64,000 nucleotides of DNA, taken from NCBI GenBank assembly GCA_022494885.1, contig JAGVSM010003420.1, forward strand, positions 62,001 to 126,000, in the 5' to 3' direction. The notes below the pieces were generated by a model, which saw nothing but the letters and a program-made list of their open reading frames with translations, was not told the DNA's origin and searched no databases. The position numbers were made by a program, and so were the translations under genes. The stretch comes from Micrasema longulum (taxonomy: Eukaryota; Arthropoda; Insecta; Trichoptera; Brachycentridae). This document shows positions 22,046 through 32,933 of the stretch, in pieces; the stretch's first letter is position 1; every line of letters begins with the position of its first letter.

Positions 22046-25000
22046 ATGCGGTTAGCAATTTTTTTGTTTGGGGCATTATTAATTTATGGCACTCACTCTA
22101 CTCCGATTCAATGGAAAGGAACTGTTCAAAATGAAAAAACATCCTCTCAAATGCAATTTAGACCGATGCCAAAAAACCCGCTGTATCAAACACAACAAAA
22201 TGATTCAAACAGTGATGCCAGGCATAAATTGAATAGCAAAATAGGTCAGCCAATGAGGAAAAATGATGAAGACTCTATTCAAAGTAAAGCTGATGACGAA
22301 AAGGACGACTGTGACTGTAAACATGAAATGGAAGTAAAGGACGACCAGCAACCAGAGAGGATGAAAACATTTGCGAATGTTGCCATAGACGTTATATGTA
22401 ACTAAAATATTACCTATTATAAACATCATCATCATTCCCTTTCCGCATCCAGTTGGGCATATTGATCGCACCAATTGCCTGTTAGCAGATGAACTCTCGA
22501 ATTAGTCTGGTTCGCGGATTTGAGTTATCTTTGTTTACTTTGCCACCGAACCCTAATACAATGAATGCAATTACCTACCTTGTACTGGGGTTCTGGCACC
22601 TTATTGTTCGGAACTTCTCAGATCAGATCCTGTGGCCAGGAAAGAGAGGCACTTGATGTGGTTTCTTGATTATTATATGCGATTACACGACCCAGTGGAT
22701 TAAATGAATTATTGATCGCAAAAATAACTTATTCGCGATTGCGGTGAGAATATCAAAGGCACTTGCAAATACGATGACAGTTTAATTGTTATTATGGGGC
22801 CGGAGACAACATTGGTACTTACGGTAGGAATTGCTACATCTTAACCAGGGTCCGATAGGTAGCAAATAAATTTGAACGTCTCTACCGAGTAAAAAAAAGG
22901 AAATTTGGCAAAAACCACATATTATTATTATAGTTGGATAATTTATGTAGCGCAATTTTTGTGAAAATCACCTCAAGGGCGCTGTACAATAAATGAAAAT
23001 CCCAGCACCTCTTGCAGCCACAGAGCGCATTGACGATTTGGATTCTAGTTCCTAGATTCTAATTATGATCTATTTCAATTATAAATTATAACAGATAGGA
23101 GCTAGATTACAACATGTCTTGCAGCTACAGAGCGCATGGACGGTAAGTAATCTAGCCCCCATTTACATAATGTTTTAATTTGACAATGAAGATGAATGAT
23201 GTTAAAACAAAAATTAAAATACAAGTAATAATAAAATTAAAAAATACAAGTTGGATTATAATAAGTCTTGCAGCTACTGAGCGCTTGGACAGTTGAAATT
23301 CTAGATCCCATTAGCAAAATTTCAGTGTTTTATGGTTGATAACATTTACATATTGAATCAAGATTGCCAATCGTCTTGCAGCTACAAAGTGCATGTACAA
23401 GTGGAATTCTAGCAACTTAAAATCATATCAATAAATTTACAAAATATGATCTTTGAGCATATTAGATGATTGGTCAAGTGTTCATGCTAAAAAGTAAACA
23501 ATAAAAATTAATTTTTAAAAAGAACACATGTAGACATTATGGTTAACGAAATAAAGAAAGATATTTGAAGGCATAAGGAGTACCTTACCAATACAGTAGT
23601 ATTGGTAAACCAAATGCAGGGAAGATGGATCATCTATCACATAGGCTATCGTGGGGATAGAAAAAGCTTTGATAGCGCGTAATTAGCACGTAACTTACAC
23701 GCTGTTAAAGCGTTCAAAATACCAGCCCAAGTTCCAGTCCAGGAACAATGAAATATTAATCATCATCATTTCATTTCCACACCTAATGGAGCATAGGGCA
23801 CATATCTGTATGAAAGAACTGAAAGGCTTAAGAATGGAAGCAAAAATGGGTGATCTTTAGATAAACCTTTATGTCAATTGTCTTTTGTATGCTGATGATG
23901 CCGTCCTTCTTGCTAACAACAAAGAGGAACTGCAACTCTTGGTAGCAAAAAAGTCCACGATGTATGCAAGGGAAGCGATTTGCTGATGAATGTCGATAAA
24001 TAGAGTGTGATGGTTTTTGAAATAAATGAAAGTATGACTAAATGTGAAATCTCTGTGAATTATAACCCCATATATGAAAACAGGTAGAGAAATTTGTATA
24101 TTTAGGAAGTATGTTTTCTAGGGATGGAATGACCAAGAAAGATATTGCAAGGAGGGTGAGTGCCGGGAACAGAGTGAACGGTGCACTTAAATCAACCTTG
24201 GCAAATAAATGTCTGTCGCAAGAGGCAAAATTAGCCGTTCACAATGAAGTCCTGGTCCCGACCCATCGGGGTGGACATTAGTATGGGAGCGAAGTATGGA
24301 TTTGGAAAAACAGGGATGAAAGTAGGCTCAATGCTGTCGAAATGCGATATCTCAGGTGAATGTGTGGTAAAACTATGAACGATAGATGCACAAATGTCGA
24401 GATCCGTACATTATGTAAGGCTGAGAAAGGTATTACCGATAAAATCAAGAAAGGAGCTCTGCGTTGGTTTGGGCATGTAGAGCAAATGGATAGCGAAAGA
24501 ACGACTAAAAATATTTACAATGCGAATATTGATGGATGCAAAAATAGAGGAAGACCGAGAAAGACATGGCATGACGCATGACCCAATCCAAAAATTACTT
24601 GAATACGGACATATCAAAAGTCGGAATAATCGGCGCGCGGGCATGAGAAGATGTATGAATGTAGAGAAAGCGAGATATGTATGCAAAGATAGAGTGACGT
24701 GGTGTTCTATCCTCTCCACCTACCCTCACGGGGAAACGGCGTGATGGTTTGTTGTTGTTGTATCTTGATCGTTTTTGTTACATACATGATGGTGAGATAA
24801 TCAGTTTTAATTCGGCGGCCTCCGTGGTGTAGTGGTCAAGACGCATGATTCACGCACGGAAGGTTCCGGGTTCGATTCCCGGTGAGAACACAAAAATCAA
24901 AATGTGATTTTTCTCAAGCCTGGGTGCTCTGTGATGTAATTCACCACTGTAATTAGGCCTCCTGGCCTGTTGTGGTGCATTTTTTTTTTTTTTAATGTTA

Positions 25001-26383
25001 TCTTCCGTTGCCAGCCCAGGGACTATGAAATATTTTAGTTTAAAAATGCCTGCTTAAATAAATATTTATATCAACATTCTAATACGATAGTAGACACACC
25101 CAAAAACTTAATTTCATCCACTTTCTCAATAGTTCGCCATATTTAAATACATTCATTATTATGCTAGGCTTTTTTTTCCTATTTCCACGTATTTAATTTT
25201 TCCGACATTCAGTTTAGCTGTAATAAAAGTATCTAAATAAAAATGTATAATTTGCCTACCGGCTACTAATTATTCATGATCTAAATAACCCCAATTTAAT
25301 TAAGTAATTATTTCAATGGTGTACTGCGATACATATTCTGTATCAAAGTGAACAAACTTGAATATTAAAAACTAACCACCTTAGTGGGTTTTAAAATTGA
25401 TTGGTTTATTTTCTTCTTTCAGTGACCCTTATTCAACCTTTGATAGGTTTACCTGGAAGAATCCTGGGGAATATAGTTAGACCTTTTCTGGTCTATTTTA
25501 CTTCAAAATTATTCTCTGGAGGAACTGATTTGTTTATGAACATGATGAGCAATGGGTAATATATTATGATGCTGATCAAAATAACTGAATACTCAAAGAC
25601 TTGGGATTTTCTTCTAATGGTTTGTTTATATTTTTCAGAAATCAGGATGGATTTCGTGAGGAACCTTATGCAGCGTATCCAGTATTCATTCCTGGTTATG
25701 GGTCGTACATTCTTTTATCAAATATTGAACCTTCTGAACTTTTAAATATAACTTCAATTATGCACGATACTTCAGTTGAAAGTGAAACAGAAAATGACAA
25801 ATCAGATGTAAATTCTGAAGACGATGAAAGCAAAGTGGAAGAAATTGAAGATATTATAAAACGCAAAGGCGTAAAAAGAAAAGATTGTGAAATAAATAAT
25901 AACAGAGTGAGACATAAACATCGCGATAAAAATAAAAGCAATGAACAAACTTATGATGACGAAGATTATTCTGATGGTGAAAATGATAAGGATAATAAAA
26001 AATGTAAGCGATGTGAAAACGAAAGTGATGAACAAGATAATTCTAATGCTAATAAAACTAGCGAAGATGAAGAAATGAGTGAGGATGATATGGAGGAGAA
26101 ATTAAAACAAAGCAAAAACGTTACCCAAAAAATTGACAGTAATCAAACAAAGTTTAATCCGTTATTCCTTGGTCAGACTCACTTGATTCCAATAACAAAG
26201 AAACCAAACGTCTTTGAAAATGAAAAAGACGTAGAAGAAGCAAATTGGAGTGGAGAAACAGATGACGAGATTAGAGAAAGTATAAAACAAATTGTGGGAT
26301 CCGGGACAAAAATGAAATCATTGAAGAAACGACTCTTACTAAAGATATTGGAAAACTTACGCAATACTATTCTTGAAATATAA
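22046..26383 (+). CDS. Uncharacterised secreted, highly charged protein (secreted gene 2)
   Basis: Three coding exons: 22046-22397, 25423-25555 and 25639-26383 (stop TAA at 26381). Intron phases are 1 and 2, and both junctions restore frame with GT and AG ends. The product is about 409 residues. Residues 1-18 (MRLAIFLFGALLIYGTHS) are a signal peptide. A splice acceptor (TTTATTTACAG) ends at 22042, three bases before the ATG, so a non-coding first exon lies upstream. Residues 19-117 are hydrophilic and end in an acidic stretch with a CDC pair. Exon 2 encodes a hydrophobic block (IQPLIGLPGRILGNIVRP...), too polar at its ends to be called a membrane span with confidence. From about residue 190 the protein is a low-complexity mix of Asp, Glu, Lys and Asn with dibasic sites such as KRK. 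No known domain is recognised. The role is unknown; an extracellular acidic matrix protein or a processed precursor are guesses. Confidence 0.8.
22425..22890. repeat. Probable dispersed repeat in intron 1 of secreted gene 2
   Basis: It is less A+T-rich than its surroundings and starts with a CATCATCATCATTCCC run, typical of the microsatellite end of insect SINE/LINE copies. No coding frame is recognised and no second copy is clear in this window. Confidence 0.4.
23011..23420 (+). repeat. Four spaced copies of a CTTGCAGCTACAGAGCGCA motif
   Basis: The motif starts at 23011, 23118, 23267 and 23375 (spacing 107, 149 and 108 bp). Each copy is followed by ..GGAC.. and then TCTAG about 15-20 bp later. 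A single further copy is at 41831. This looks like a decayed long-unit tandem array, or repeated ends of one transposon family. Confidence 0.7.
23590..23745. repeat. Fragment related to the large palindrome at 26931-27515
   Basis: It shares the loop-region sequence AGCGCGTAATTAGCACGTAA and GTTAAAGCGTTCAAAAT with the palindrome centre. The long arms are missing. Confidence 0.5.
23790..24745 (+). mobile_element. RTE-like LINE fragment with reverse transcriptase core
   Basis: Broken frames include NCLLYADDAVLLANNKEELQ (the YADD catalytic motif), RVSAGNRVNGALKS, GALRWFGHVEQMDSERTTK and GRPRKTWHDA, in the order expected for the end of an RTE-type ORF2. Stops and frameshifts interrupt it. It lies in intron 1 of secreted gene 2. 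Confidence 0.85.
24814..24994 (+). mobile_element. tRNA-derived SINE, copy 2 (well preserved)
   Basis: The head is GGCGGCCTCCGTGGTGTAG with A-box TGGTGTAGTGGTC and B-box GGTTCGATTCCC. The body contains GATTTTTCTCAAGCCTGG and TGTGATGTAATTCACCACTG, and it ends in a T-run. It matches 4215-4409 on the other strand. Confidence 0.85.
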
Positions 26384-26930
26384 CATTTAAAATTTGAGCT
26401 ACTCCTTTTTGTCATTGCCGTTCGCCTATCCGCACCCAACTGTGCATAGAGAACTACATTTTTGTATTCTAATATCATTGTATCAGTTATTTGCAATTCA
26501 TATTTAAACATCGTCTTCTTCAATAACAGTTCTTTTACACCGTCTTCTACCTATTGACAAGCAGCCGTCCTGTCAAAAACTTCTTGTACATTGTTGTTCC
26601 ATCATATTTTTGGTCTTCCTCTTTGGGAGACTGACAACGCAATCTGCGGATACCTATGAAGAGACATTCTTTAGCTTCCAGTCCACTGTAAAAGATCCAT
26701 TTCAGATCTCATAATCTTTGTTCACTCCTGAGTAGTAAAATTATAATGTGATAAAAATACCTACATAATAATATTTATTTTGAATATTAGAAGCCTTTTA
26801 CTTGTTTTTTCGAAGGTACATTTTTAGATTATTTGCCAATTAAAAGAAAAATTATCTAGAATAAATATGTTGTTTCTTTCATTGACTGCAATGTTTTTTT
26901 TTAATCCCACGGGATTTATCATCGGCCCTA
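26384..26930. other. 3' flank of secreted gene 2
   Basis: An AATAAA at about 26861, followed by TGTTGTTTC, is a possible polyadenylation signal. The intervening sequence (around GTTGTTCCATCATATTTTTG) resembles insect dispersed-repeat DNA. No further exon is seen. Confidence 0.4.
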
Positions 26931-27515
26931 ACTTAAAAATACCAAAAATAAAATAAAAACCCAAAGGCAGCTTTTTAATAAATAACAACTGTTGTTAATT
27001 TTTTATCACTATAAGTAAGCTTTTTGTTGAGTTTTGGCAAATTGTATAGCATTAGACATTTTACAAAATATAATTGAAGTTCTCAAAAAACAAAAAAGTT
27101 TTGAAAAAATTAAAGACAATGATCGGCTCCGTGCAATTTTTTGCATACCTTCCTACACCTGCAGTGTGATTTTAAATGCTCTCTAGAGGGTAAGAAAGCG
27201 TTGCAAGCGCGTAATTAGTACGTAAATTCCATACATGCCAGCAATGCTTTTTCTACCCCTTAGAGAGCGTTCAAAATCGCACTGCTGCGCTGGTGCAGGA
27301 AGGTATGCAAAAAATTGCACGGAGCCGATCATTGTCTTTATTTTTTTCAAAACTTTTTTGTTTTTTGAGAACTTTAATTATATTTTGTAAAAGTTCTAAT
27401 GCTATTCAATTTGCTAAAACTCAACAAAAAACTTACCTATAGTGATAAAAAATTAACAGTTGTTATTTATTAAAAAGCTGCCCTTGGGTTTTTATTTTAT
27501 TTTTCGTATTTTTAA
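26931..27515. mobile_element. Large near-perfect palindrome (fold-back element), about 585 bp
   Basis: Two arms of roughly 275-285 bp are inverted copies, from AAATAAAATAAAAACCC at the left to GGGTTTTTATTTTATTTTT at the right. They surround a loop of about 36 bases near 27216-27252. The arms share CAATGATCGGCTCCGTGCAA and its inverse with few mismatches. No coding sequence is seen. Confidence 0.9.
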
Positions 27516-28517
27516 TATCTTCAAGAACTTCCTGGTCTCTTAATAAATGTTTAAACAAAACCATATGAGTTGTTTTGGATCTTATTTATAATATTACTGC
27601 TAAAAATTTAACAATTATTTTGTAAATACATTTGCTTAGAGGTTGATAATATTATTTGATATAAAATGCAGCATAACAATTATGCTGCTAAGATTAGAAG
27701 AACTAAAAGTAACTCATGTTAAAAAAGCATTACCACCGTTTTTTATATGGGCAAAATAATAAATAATTGAAAATAATCTAAGCATACCTTTCAACGATTA
27801 TTAAAAATTATGCTCAGATTATTTCAAGTTGATAAATATTTATTAGTACAAATAATATAATCATTATTAGATAAAGGTACTCGTATATAGGAATACTCTA
27901 AATACATTTATTTAAATGTATATTTTTCTATTATACCTATTTAGTTTGATTACTTAAATAATTTAGTAGGTATGTATTTTACGAATAATGCTAATGAAAA
28001 AAATGAAAAATAATTAAATAAAACTTCGAAAACAGCCAAAATGGATAAATTATTAGACAATATTTTTATTATTTTTCTATAATGATTTTATTCTTATTTT
28101 TGTAATCCAACGCATTGCAATTTTAGCGCCTCAAAGCCGACGCAGGAGAGAAAAAAATATTCCAAAACAACACAGTATTGTATTTGTATGTTTTATTATG
28201 AATGTTCATGTTCATATATGTTGACATTAGTTCTTTTTCGAACACACTGCAAATGAAAATGGCTACCTTGCAGGTGTAGGTGGAATATCTGCAAATGTCA
28301 GCGTTTGACATATTTAATTTCGTGTGATATGTGAGATATATTTTAGACAGCTGAGTCAGTATAAAGTAAGCATTGTATTTTAAAAGTGGTATATTCGCTT
28401 TCAGAATCTTTTGTTTATTTTTATCGGTTCAATGTCGACGTCACCTTTGGTTATGTCTGACGGTTATCTCAGGCGAAATATGCTGGTGTTATAAGTTATT
28501 TACCTTCCTTTTTACAG
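27516..28517. other. Upstream region of the AP-1 mu gene
   Basis: A+T-rich to about 28250, then more mixed. A splice acceptor CCTTTTTACAG ends at 28517, so the message has at least one upstream non-coding exon. A GTAAGC at about 28365 is a possible donor. No TATA box can be assigned with confidence. Confidence 0.4.
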
Positions 28518-28527
28518 AATATAGAAG

Positions 28528-29796
28528 ATGTCGTCTTCCGCGATTTATATACTGGATGTAAAGGGGAAGGTGTTGATATCTCGGACGTACCGAGGCGACA
28601 TCGAACTCGGTGTAATTGACAAGTTTATGCCTTTGCTAATGGAGAAGGAGGAAGAAGGAATGTTGACGCCTCTCCTGCAGACTAGCGATTGTACATTCGC
28701 TTACATTAAAACGAATAACCTGTACATAGTGTCGACTACCAAGAAAAATGCCAATATCGCATTAATATTTGTGTTTTTGTATAAAATAGTTGAGGTTATG
28801 ACCGAGTACTTTAAAGAGCTAGAGGAAGAAAGCATACGGGATAACTTCGTCGTTATTTACGAGCTGTTAGACGAGTTAATCGACTTCGGCTACCCTCAGA
28901 CCACGGACAGCAAAATTCTACAAGAGTACATCACTCAAGAAGGCCACAAATTAGAAATGCAGCCCAGAATACCGATGGCCGTAACTAACGCCGTGTCATG
29001 GCGCTCCGAAGGAATAAAGTATAGGAAAAACGAAGTGTTCTTGGATGTCATCGAGTCAGTTAACTTATTAGCGAATTCAAACGGAAATGTTTTAAGGAGC
29101 GAGATCGTCGGGGCCATCAAAATGAGGGTTTATCTGTCGGGCATGCCGGAGTTACGGCTCGGGCTCAATGACAAAGTCCTCTTCGAAAGCACAGGCCGAG
29201 GGAAGTCAAAATCGGTAGAATTGGAGGATGTGAAATTCCACCAGTGCGTGAGATTATCTCGATTTGAAAACGACCGGACCATCTCCTTCATTCCTCCCGA
29301 CGGCGAGTTCGAGCTTATGTCCTATCGGCTGAACACTCACGTCAAGCCCTTAATCTGGATAGAGTCCGTGATCGAGAGACACGCCCACTCGCGAGTGGAG
29401 TACATGATCAAGGCCAAATCCCAGTTCAAGAGAAGATCGACCGCAAATAACGTGGAAATCGTCATCCCCGTGCCGGCCGATGCGGACTCTCCGAAGTTCA
29501 AGACGACCATAGGAAGTGTCAAGTATACCCCGGAGCAGAATGCGATAACTTGGTCCATCAAATCCTTCCCCGGAGGAAAGGAATACTTGATGAGAGCGCA
29601 TTTCGGTCTGCCGTCTGTAGAATGCGAAGATACGGATGGCAAGCCCCCCATACAAGTGAAGTTTGAGATTCCTTATTTCACGACGTCCGGTATCCAAGTG
29701 CGATATTTGAAGATTATCGAAAAGAGCGGTTATCAAGCCTTACCGTGGGTGAGGTACATTACGCAGAATGGAGATTATCAACTGCGAACCAACTGA
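28528..29796 (+). CDS. AP-1mu: AP-1 complex subunit mu (clathrin adaptor medium chain)
   Basis: The reading frame gives a full-length 422-residue protein in one uninterrupted coding exon; animal mu1 proteins are about 423 residues. AP-1 is the heterotetrameric adaptor that recruits clathrin and selects cargo at the trans-Golgi network and endosomes. Residues 1-140 form the longin-type N-terminal domain. The medium-chain signature VSWRSEGIKYRKNEVFLDVIE-like block follows at 157-177, then the mu-homology domain to the C-terminus. The residues that bind tyrosine-based YxxPhi signals are present: Asp173, Trp407 and Arg409 in ALPWVRYITQ. The start sits ten bases after a splice acceptor (AG at 28516-28517), which implies a 5' UTR intron. 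The coding sequence is richer in G+C than its flanks and has no frame damage. The absence of coding introns contrasts with its neighbours. Confidence 0.97.
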   Translation: MSSSAIYILDVKGKVLISRTYRGDIELGVIDKFMPLLMEKEEEGMLTPLLQTSDCTFAYIKTNNLYIVSTTKKNANIALIFVFLYKIVEVMTEYFKELEEESIRDNFVVIYELLDELIDFGYPQTTDSKILQEYITQEGHKLEMQPRIPMAVTNAVSWRSEGIKYRKNEVFLDVIESVNLLANSNGNVLRSEIVGAIKMRVYLSGMPELRLGLNDKVLFESTGRGKSKSVELEDVKFHQCVRLSRFENDRTISFIPPDGEFELMSYRLNTHVKPLIWIESVIERHAHSRVEYMIKAKSQFKRRSTANNVEIVIPVPADADSPKFKTTIGSVKYTPEQNAITWSIKSFPGGKEYLMRAHFGLPSVECEDTDGKPPIQVKFEIPYFTTSGIQVRYLKIIEKSGYQALPWVRYITQNGDYQLRTN

Positions 29797-29890
29797 TAGT
29801 TGCACATTCCGTTTTGTTTATAAATATATTTTTATCCAACATTTAAAAAATATTTGTCATTTCATTTTCATTACCATTTTTACATCATAT
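29797..29890 (+). other. 3' UTR of the AP-1 mu gene
   Basis: No AATAAA lies here; a TATAAA variant is at about 29819. The nearest AATAAA (29938-29943) is inside the adjoining transposon, so that element may supply the polyadenylation signal. Confidence 0.4.
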
Positions 29891-30433
29891 TGTGGAGTAA
29901 TTACTACAACTTGGTAACTTCAAAATCAGCATTTTTTAATAAACCACTAAAAACACATTCTTGTGTCCTCCATGAATGCCACAAATAGACAAGTCGTGCA
30001 TTCAAATCATCATAATATTAACTAATGTTAGTAAATATTAGTATATAACCACTTACCGACTTTTTTAGTCTGCTGGTTTCGAAATGTACCCGTCTCGGGA
30101 CACTCGCTACACCAACATGCAAATACTAAAATACACTATCGCCTTCACCGTTTTTAGTTTTAGACGAAAAGACGGGCACGTCTCTAAACCGGTGGACTAA
30201 AAAAGTCGGTAAGTGGTTATAAACTAATATTTACCAACATTAGTTAACATGTTTGATCACAAAGTCAATGCTTTAAACATAAATAAAACATCATAATATT
30301 GTTTAAATGCATCGCAAGTTGTCTATTTGTTACATCCATGGAAGATACAAAAATGTGTGTTAGTGATTAACGCAAAAATTCTAATTTTTAAGTTGCCAGT
30401 TTTATTATAACAGTTTAGTAGTATTACCCCACA
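29891..30433. mobile_element. Element A copy, interrupted by a hairpin insertion
   Basis: The ends TGTGGAGTAATTACTACAAC and AGTATTACCCCACA are inverted and flanked by a 4-bp ATAT duplication (29887-29890 and 30434-30437). The sequence matches the intact copy at 33249-33497. A foreign segment interrupts it between 30020 and about 30288. Confidence 0.8.
30020..30288. mobile_element. Hairpin element H1, copy 2, nested in element A
   Basis: The left arm AACTAATGTTAGTAAATATT pairs with AATATTTACCAACATTAGTT at the right. Further in, ACCACTTACCGACTTTTT pairs with AAAAAGTCGGTAAGTGGT. A 12-bp direct repeat CATCATAATATT flanks the insertion (30008-30019 and 30289-30300), with an A-rich stretch before the right repeat. 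Confidence 0.75.
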
Positions 30434-30484
30434 ATATACATATTACTTTAATCAACAATGTTTTGAGTATGTTTAAATGTTTGT

Positions 30485-30630
30485 AGACAGGCTGGATTTC
30501 CTCCCTAGGGAGTTGTTTAGATCTGAATTTGTTGCAAAATGGTCAGAATGGTGAATGTTACACAGCGTGTAAACGCCTAGACCTCCATATTCCCTCCTCA
30601 AAAATGTTTTCCCTCTCTATTGCAACAAAT
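30485..30630. repeat. Dispersed repeat family D fragment
   Basis: GACAGGCTGGATTTCCTCCC, CAGAATGGTGAATGTTACAC and AAAAATGTTTTCCCTCTCT are shared with the copies at 48725-48790 and 49495-49860. Confidence 0.55.
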
Positions 30631-32930
30631 TTAGATACTTATTAGTATTTTAATCCTCAGCGAATACATACCATGCTATAAAACTGCGGTGTTACGGCAC
30701 AGCGCCAACATATTTAAATTTATTTTTCGATCTGGGATTTTAAATACAATATTTTTATGTTGGCTTCCTTAAAATCTGTTGTATTTTGTCCGTAGTTGCA
30801 TATTTGAATATTTTATTTGTAAGTGCCACATTATTTTAAAGATGAGCTTTTATTTTTAAATTTGACCAATACTTAGTGAATTATATCCTTGCAGATTTAA
30901 AGTAGTCGATACATACTGAGTTTAGAAGAAAGTTTATGCAACAAGCATTTTTTTAAACTCAGTTTTGGGGGTAGTTAAATTTACCTGTAGTATTAATACT
31001 TTTATTGTTTATTTAGTAGTTTTTTATAGTTTGTATTGAACCTATTATAATATTTTGCATAAATGGTACTTTTACTTCAATTAAAGTCATTTGTACAGTA
31101 GTTTTATGTAGACACATTATTTTCTCTCGCATATTCATGGAACAAATTATATTTTTAAAAATGTACAAATACATTGTTTCTGTAACATTACGACTGCTTC
31201 AAAACTAAACATACTTTAATTTATTGATAATCGATGTTGATATCTCGCAAAAATGATTTACTAAATATATTTGAAATAAGTATCTTGTTAATTATTTAGA
31301 AATTAATTTATAAATATTATGTAGATTTTTGGCAATTTTATAGAATCGACAAAACTCATATGAAATGTTTTACTTTTTTTTTCATGCACTGATGTTTGTA
31401 AATATGAATATAAGAAGTTGAATAATGATAGTTGTAAAGTAAAGCAACTTTTCATTAGAAATACATAAATAATTATAATTACTATGGCGCCTTATGTATC
31501 TATAAATAACGCTTAAAAATAAATAAGACTTGTTATGAAATTTTTCAATTTATTTCCTTTAAACGAGAGTGAAAGGTGATTTTAGTTGGCAATGGATATT
31601 TACATAGAAAAAAATGTTCTAAGGCATGTTTTCTTCTTCATTTGAAACTGATGAAGTGCAAAAATTAAAAATCTCAAAACCAATATTTTTATATCGAGAT
31701 TTGTTTGATGGGTGTCAAAAAATAATAAAATCTTTTTTTTTCGTAAAAATAAAACTCAGAATCGTATAAATCAATCATATTTATTGTTACCCGAATAGTT
31801 ATGATTTACACATAAGCAATACTTTAGCAGAGAAAATTAATCATTTATAGCTCTCCATCCATCTACACTTTTTAAATAATATACATATTTATAATTATAC
31901 AGAAAAATATATTGTTTTATTTTATTTTTAACAGATTGTTATATTAGGAAAAACGCAATATATATGGGAGTTCATATCGCCGTCTTGCCTTGGAAACCGG
32001 CCATATGTATTCATTTTATTAAATATGTTTTTTAGGCCAAAAGAGGGCAAAAAATTTAAACACACCGTTCAACCAGCAGCTACGTATGTATATTTCAGGT
32101 CTGTTTTCTCACAAATAAGCAAATCTATGTGTAATAGCTACGTGCTCGGACGCTGCAACAGCCAAAAGTTGCGCTTTAATACGGCCATGTGGACAGTTTT
32201 AGGCAGCTCAGTTACACTTTGCGCTTCAACTTATCTAGACGCGTCATATTAGATTATACGTTCCTGGAAGCTAAAATAAAATATGCACAAAATTAAACAT
32301 AAAAAAGTTATAAAAATCAATGTTCAACCCAAACATTTCTATTCAAGTCTGCGATATTTTTTGTTTCTCTTGAAAATTTTTGTAAAAAAACAGCTGATTT
32401 TCAAGGCTCAACGACGGTATGTATTTTTAATACACATAAATCAATTATTACAAAAATGCCATTGATTTAAAAACAAATTGAATGAGAAAATGTGCAGCGG
32501 GAAATTGAGAGAAAATACACTATTTGTCGATATAAGATAAGAAGTTCCATATCTGGTGCACGTGTTATGAGTCAAGGTAATATTTTGTCAAATTAAGTGC
32601 TCTAACATTAAAGAAATCATCAAATTGTTTCAAACTTTTCTCAGTTTCATATTTGTTTAAAATGCGGACTTGTATGCCGATTGACGATATGAATTTAAAA
32701 AATAACATAGTTCAATAACTAATGAAAATATCACAAACAAATAGATACAATTTTTTATTACATAAAACACAATGATTTTTTTTTTTTTTAATGGCAAATT
32801 GCTTGAATAGAATTTGCTTTGTGCATTGAATTAGTCTTAAATATCTTTACTGGTAAATTGCACCATTCTTTAATTGGAATAGGAATTCTTTTTACGATGC
32901 CGTATTATGTTATTCTTACACATCCTAAAC
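30631..32930. other. A+T-rich intergenic stretch without a supported gene
   Basis: Short open frames at 32025-32252 and 32283-32465 show no family resemblance or splice context. No strong repeat is seen apart from simple A/T runs. Confidence 0.5.
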
Positions 32931-32933
32931 TAA

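Noticed and set aside
22010..22405. Start at 22010 (MIKVYETFYLQ...) and stop at 22405 as a one-exon gene
   Set aside because: A splice acceptor lies between 22010 and the ATG at 22046, and the signal peptide begins at 22046. A donor at 22398 leads in frame to the exon at 25423.
24814..24890. Possible tRNA genes (also 4349-4409, 48795-48865 and 57880-57920)
   Set aside because: A- and B-box promoters are present but acceptor stems do not form, and shared non-tRNA bodies follow. They are SINE heads.
25601..25638. ATG at 25601 as the start of a separate charged protein
   Set aside because: These bases are intron: the acceptor TTTTTCAG ends at 25638, and the exon before it (25423-25555) joins in the correct phase.
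32025..32465. Two adjacent short frames as a possible small gene
   Set aside because: No signal peptide, no family resemblance, no splice sites linking them.
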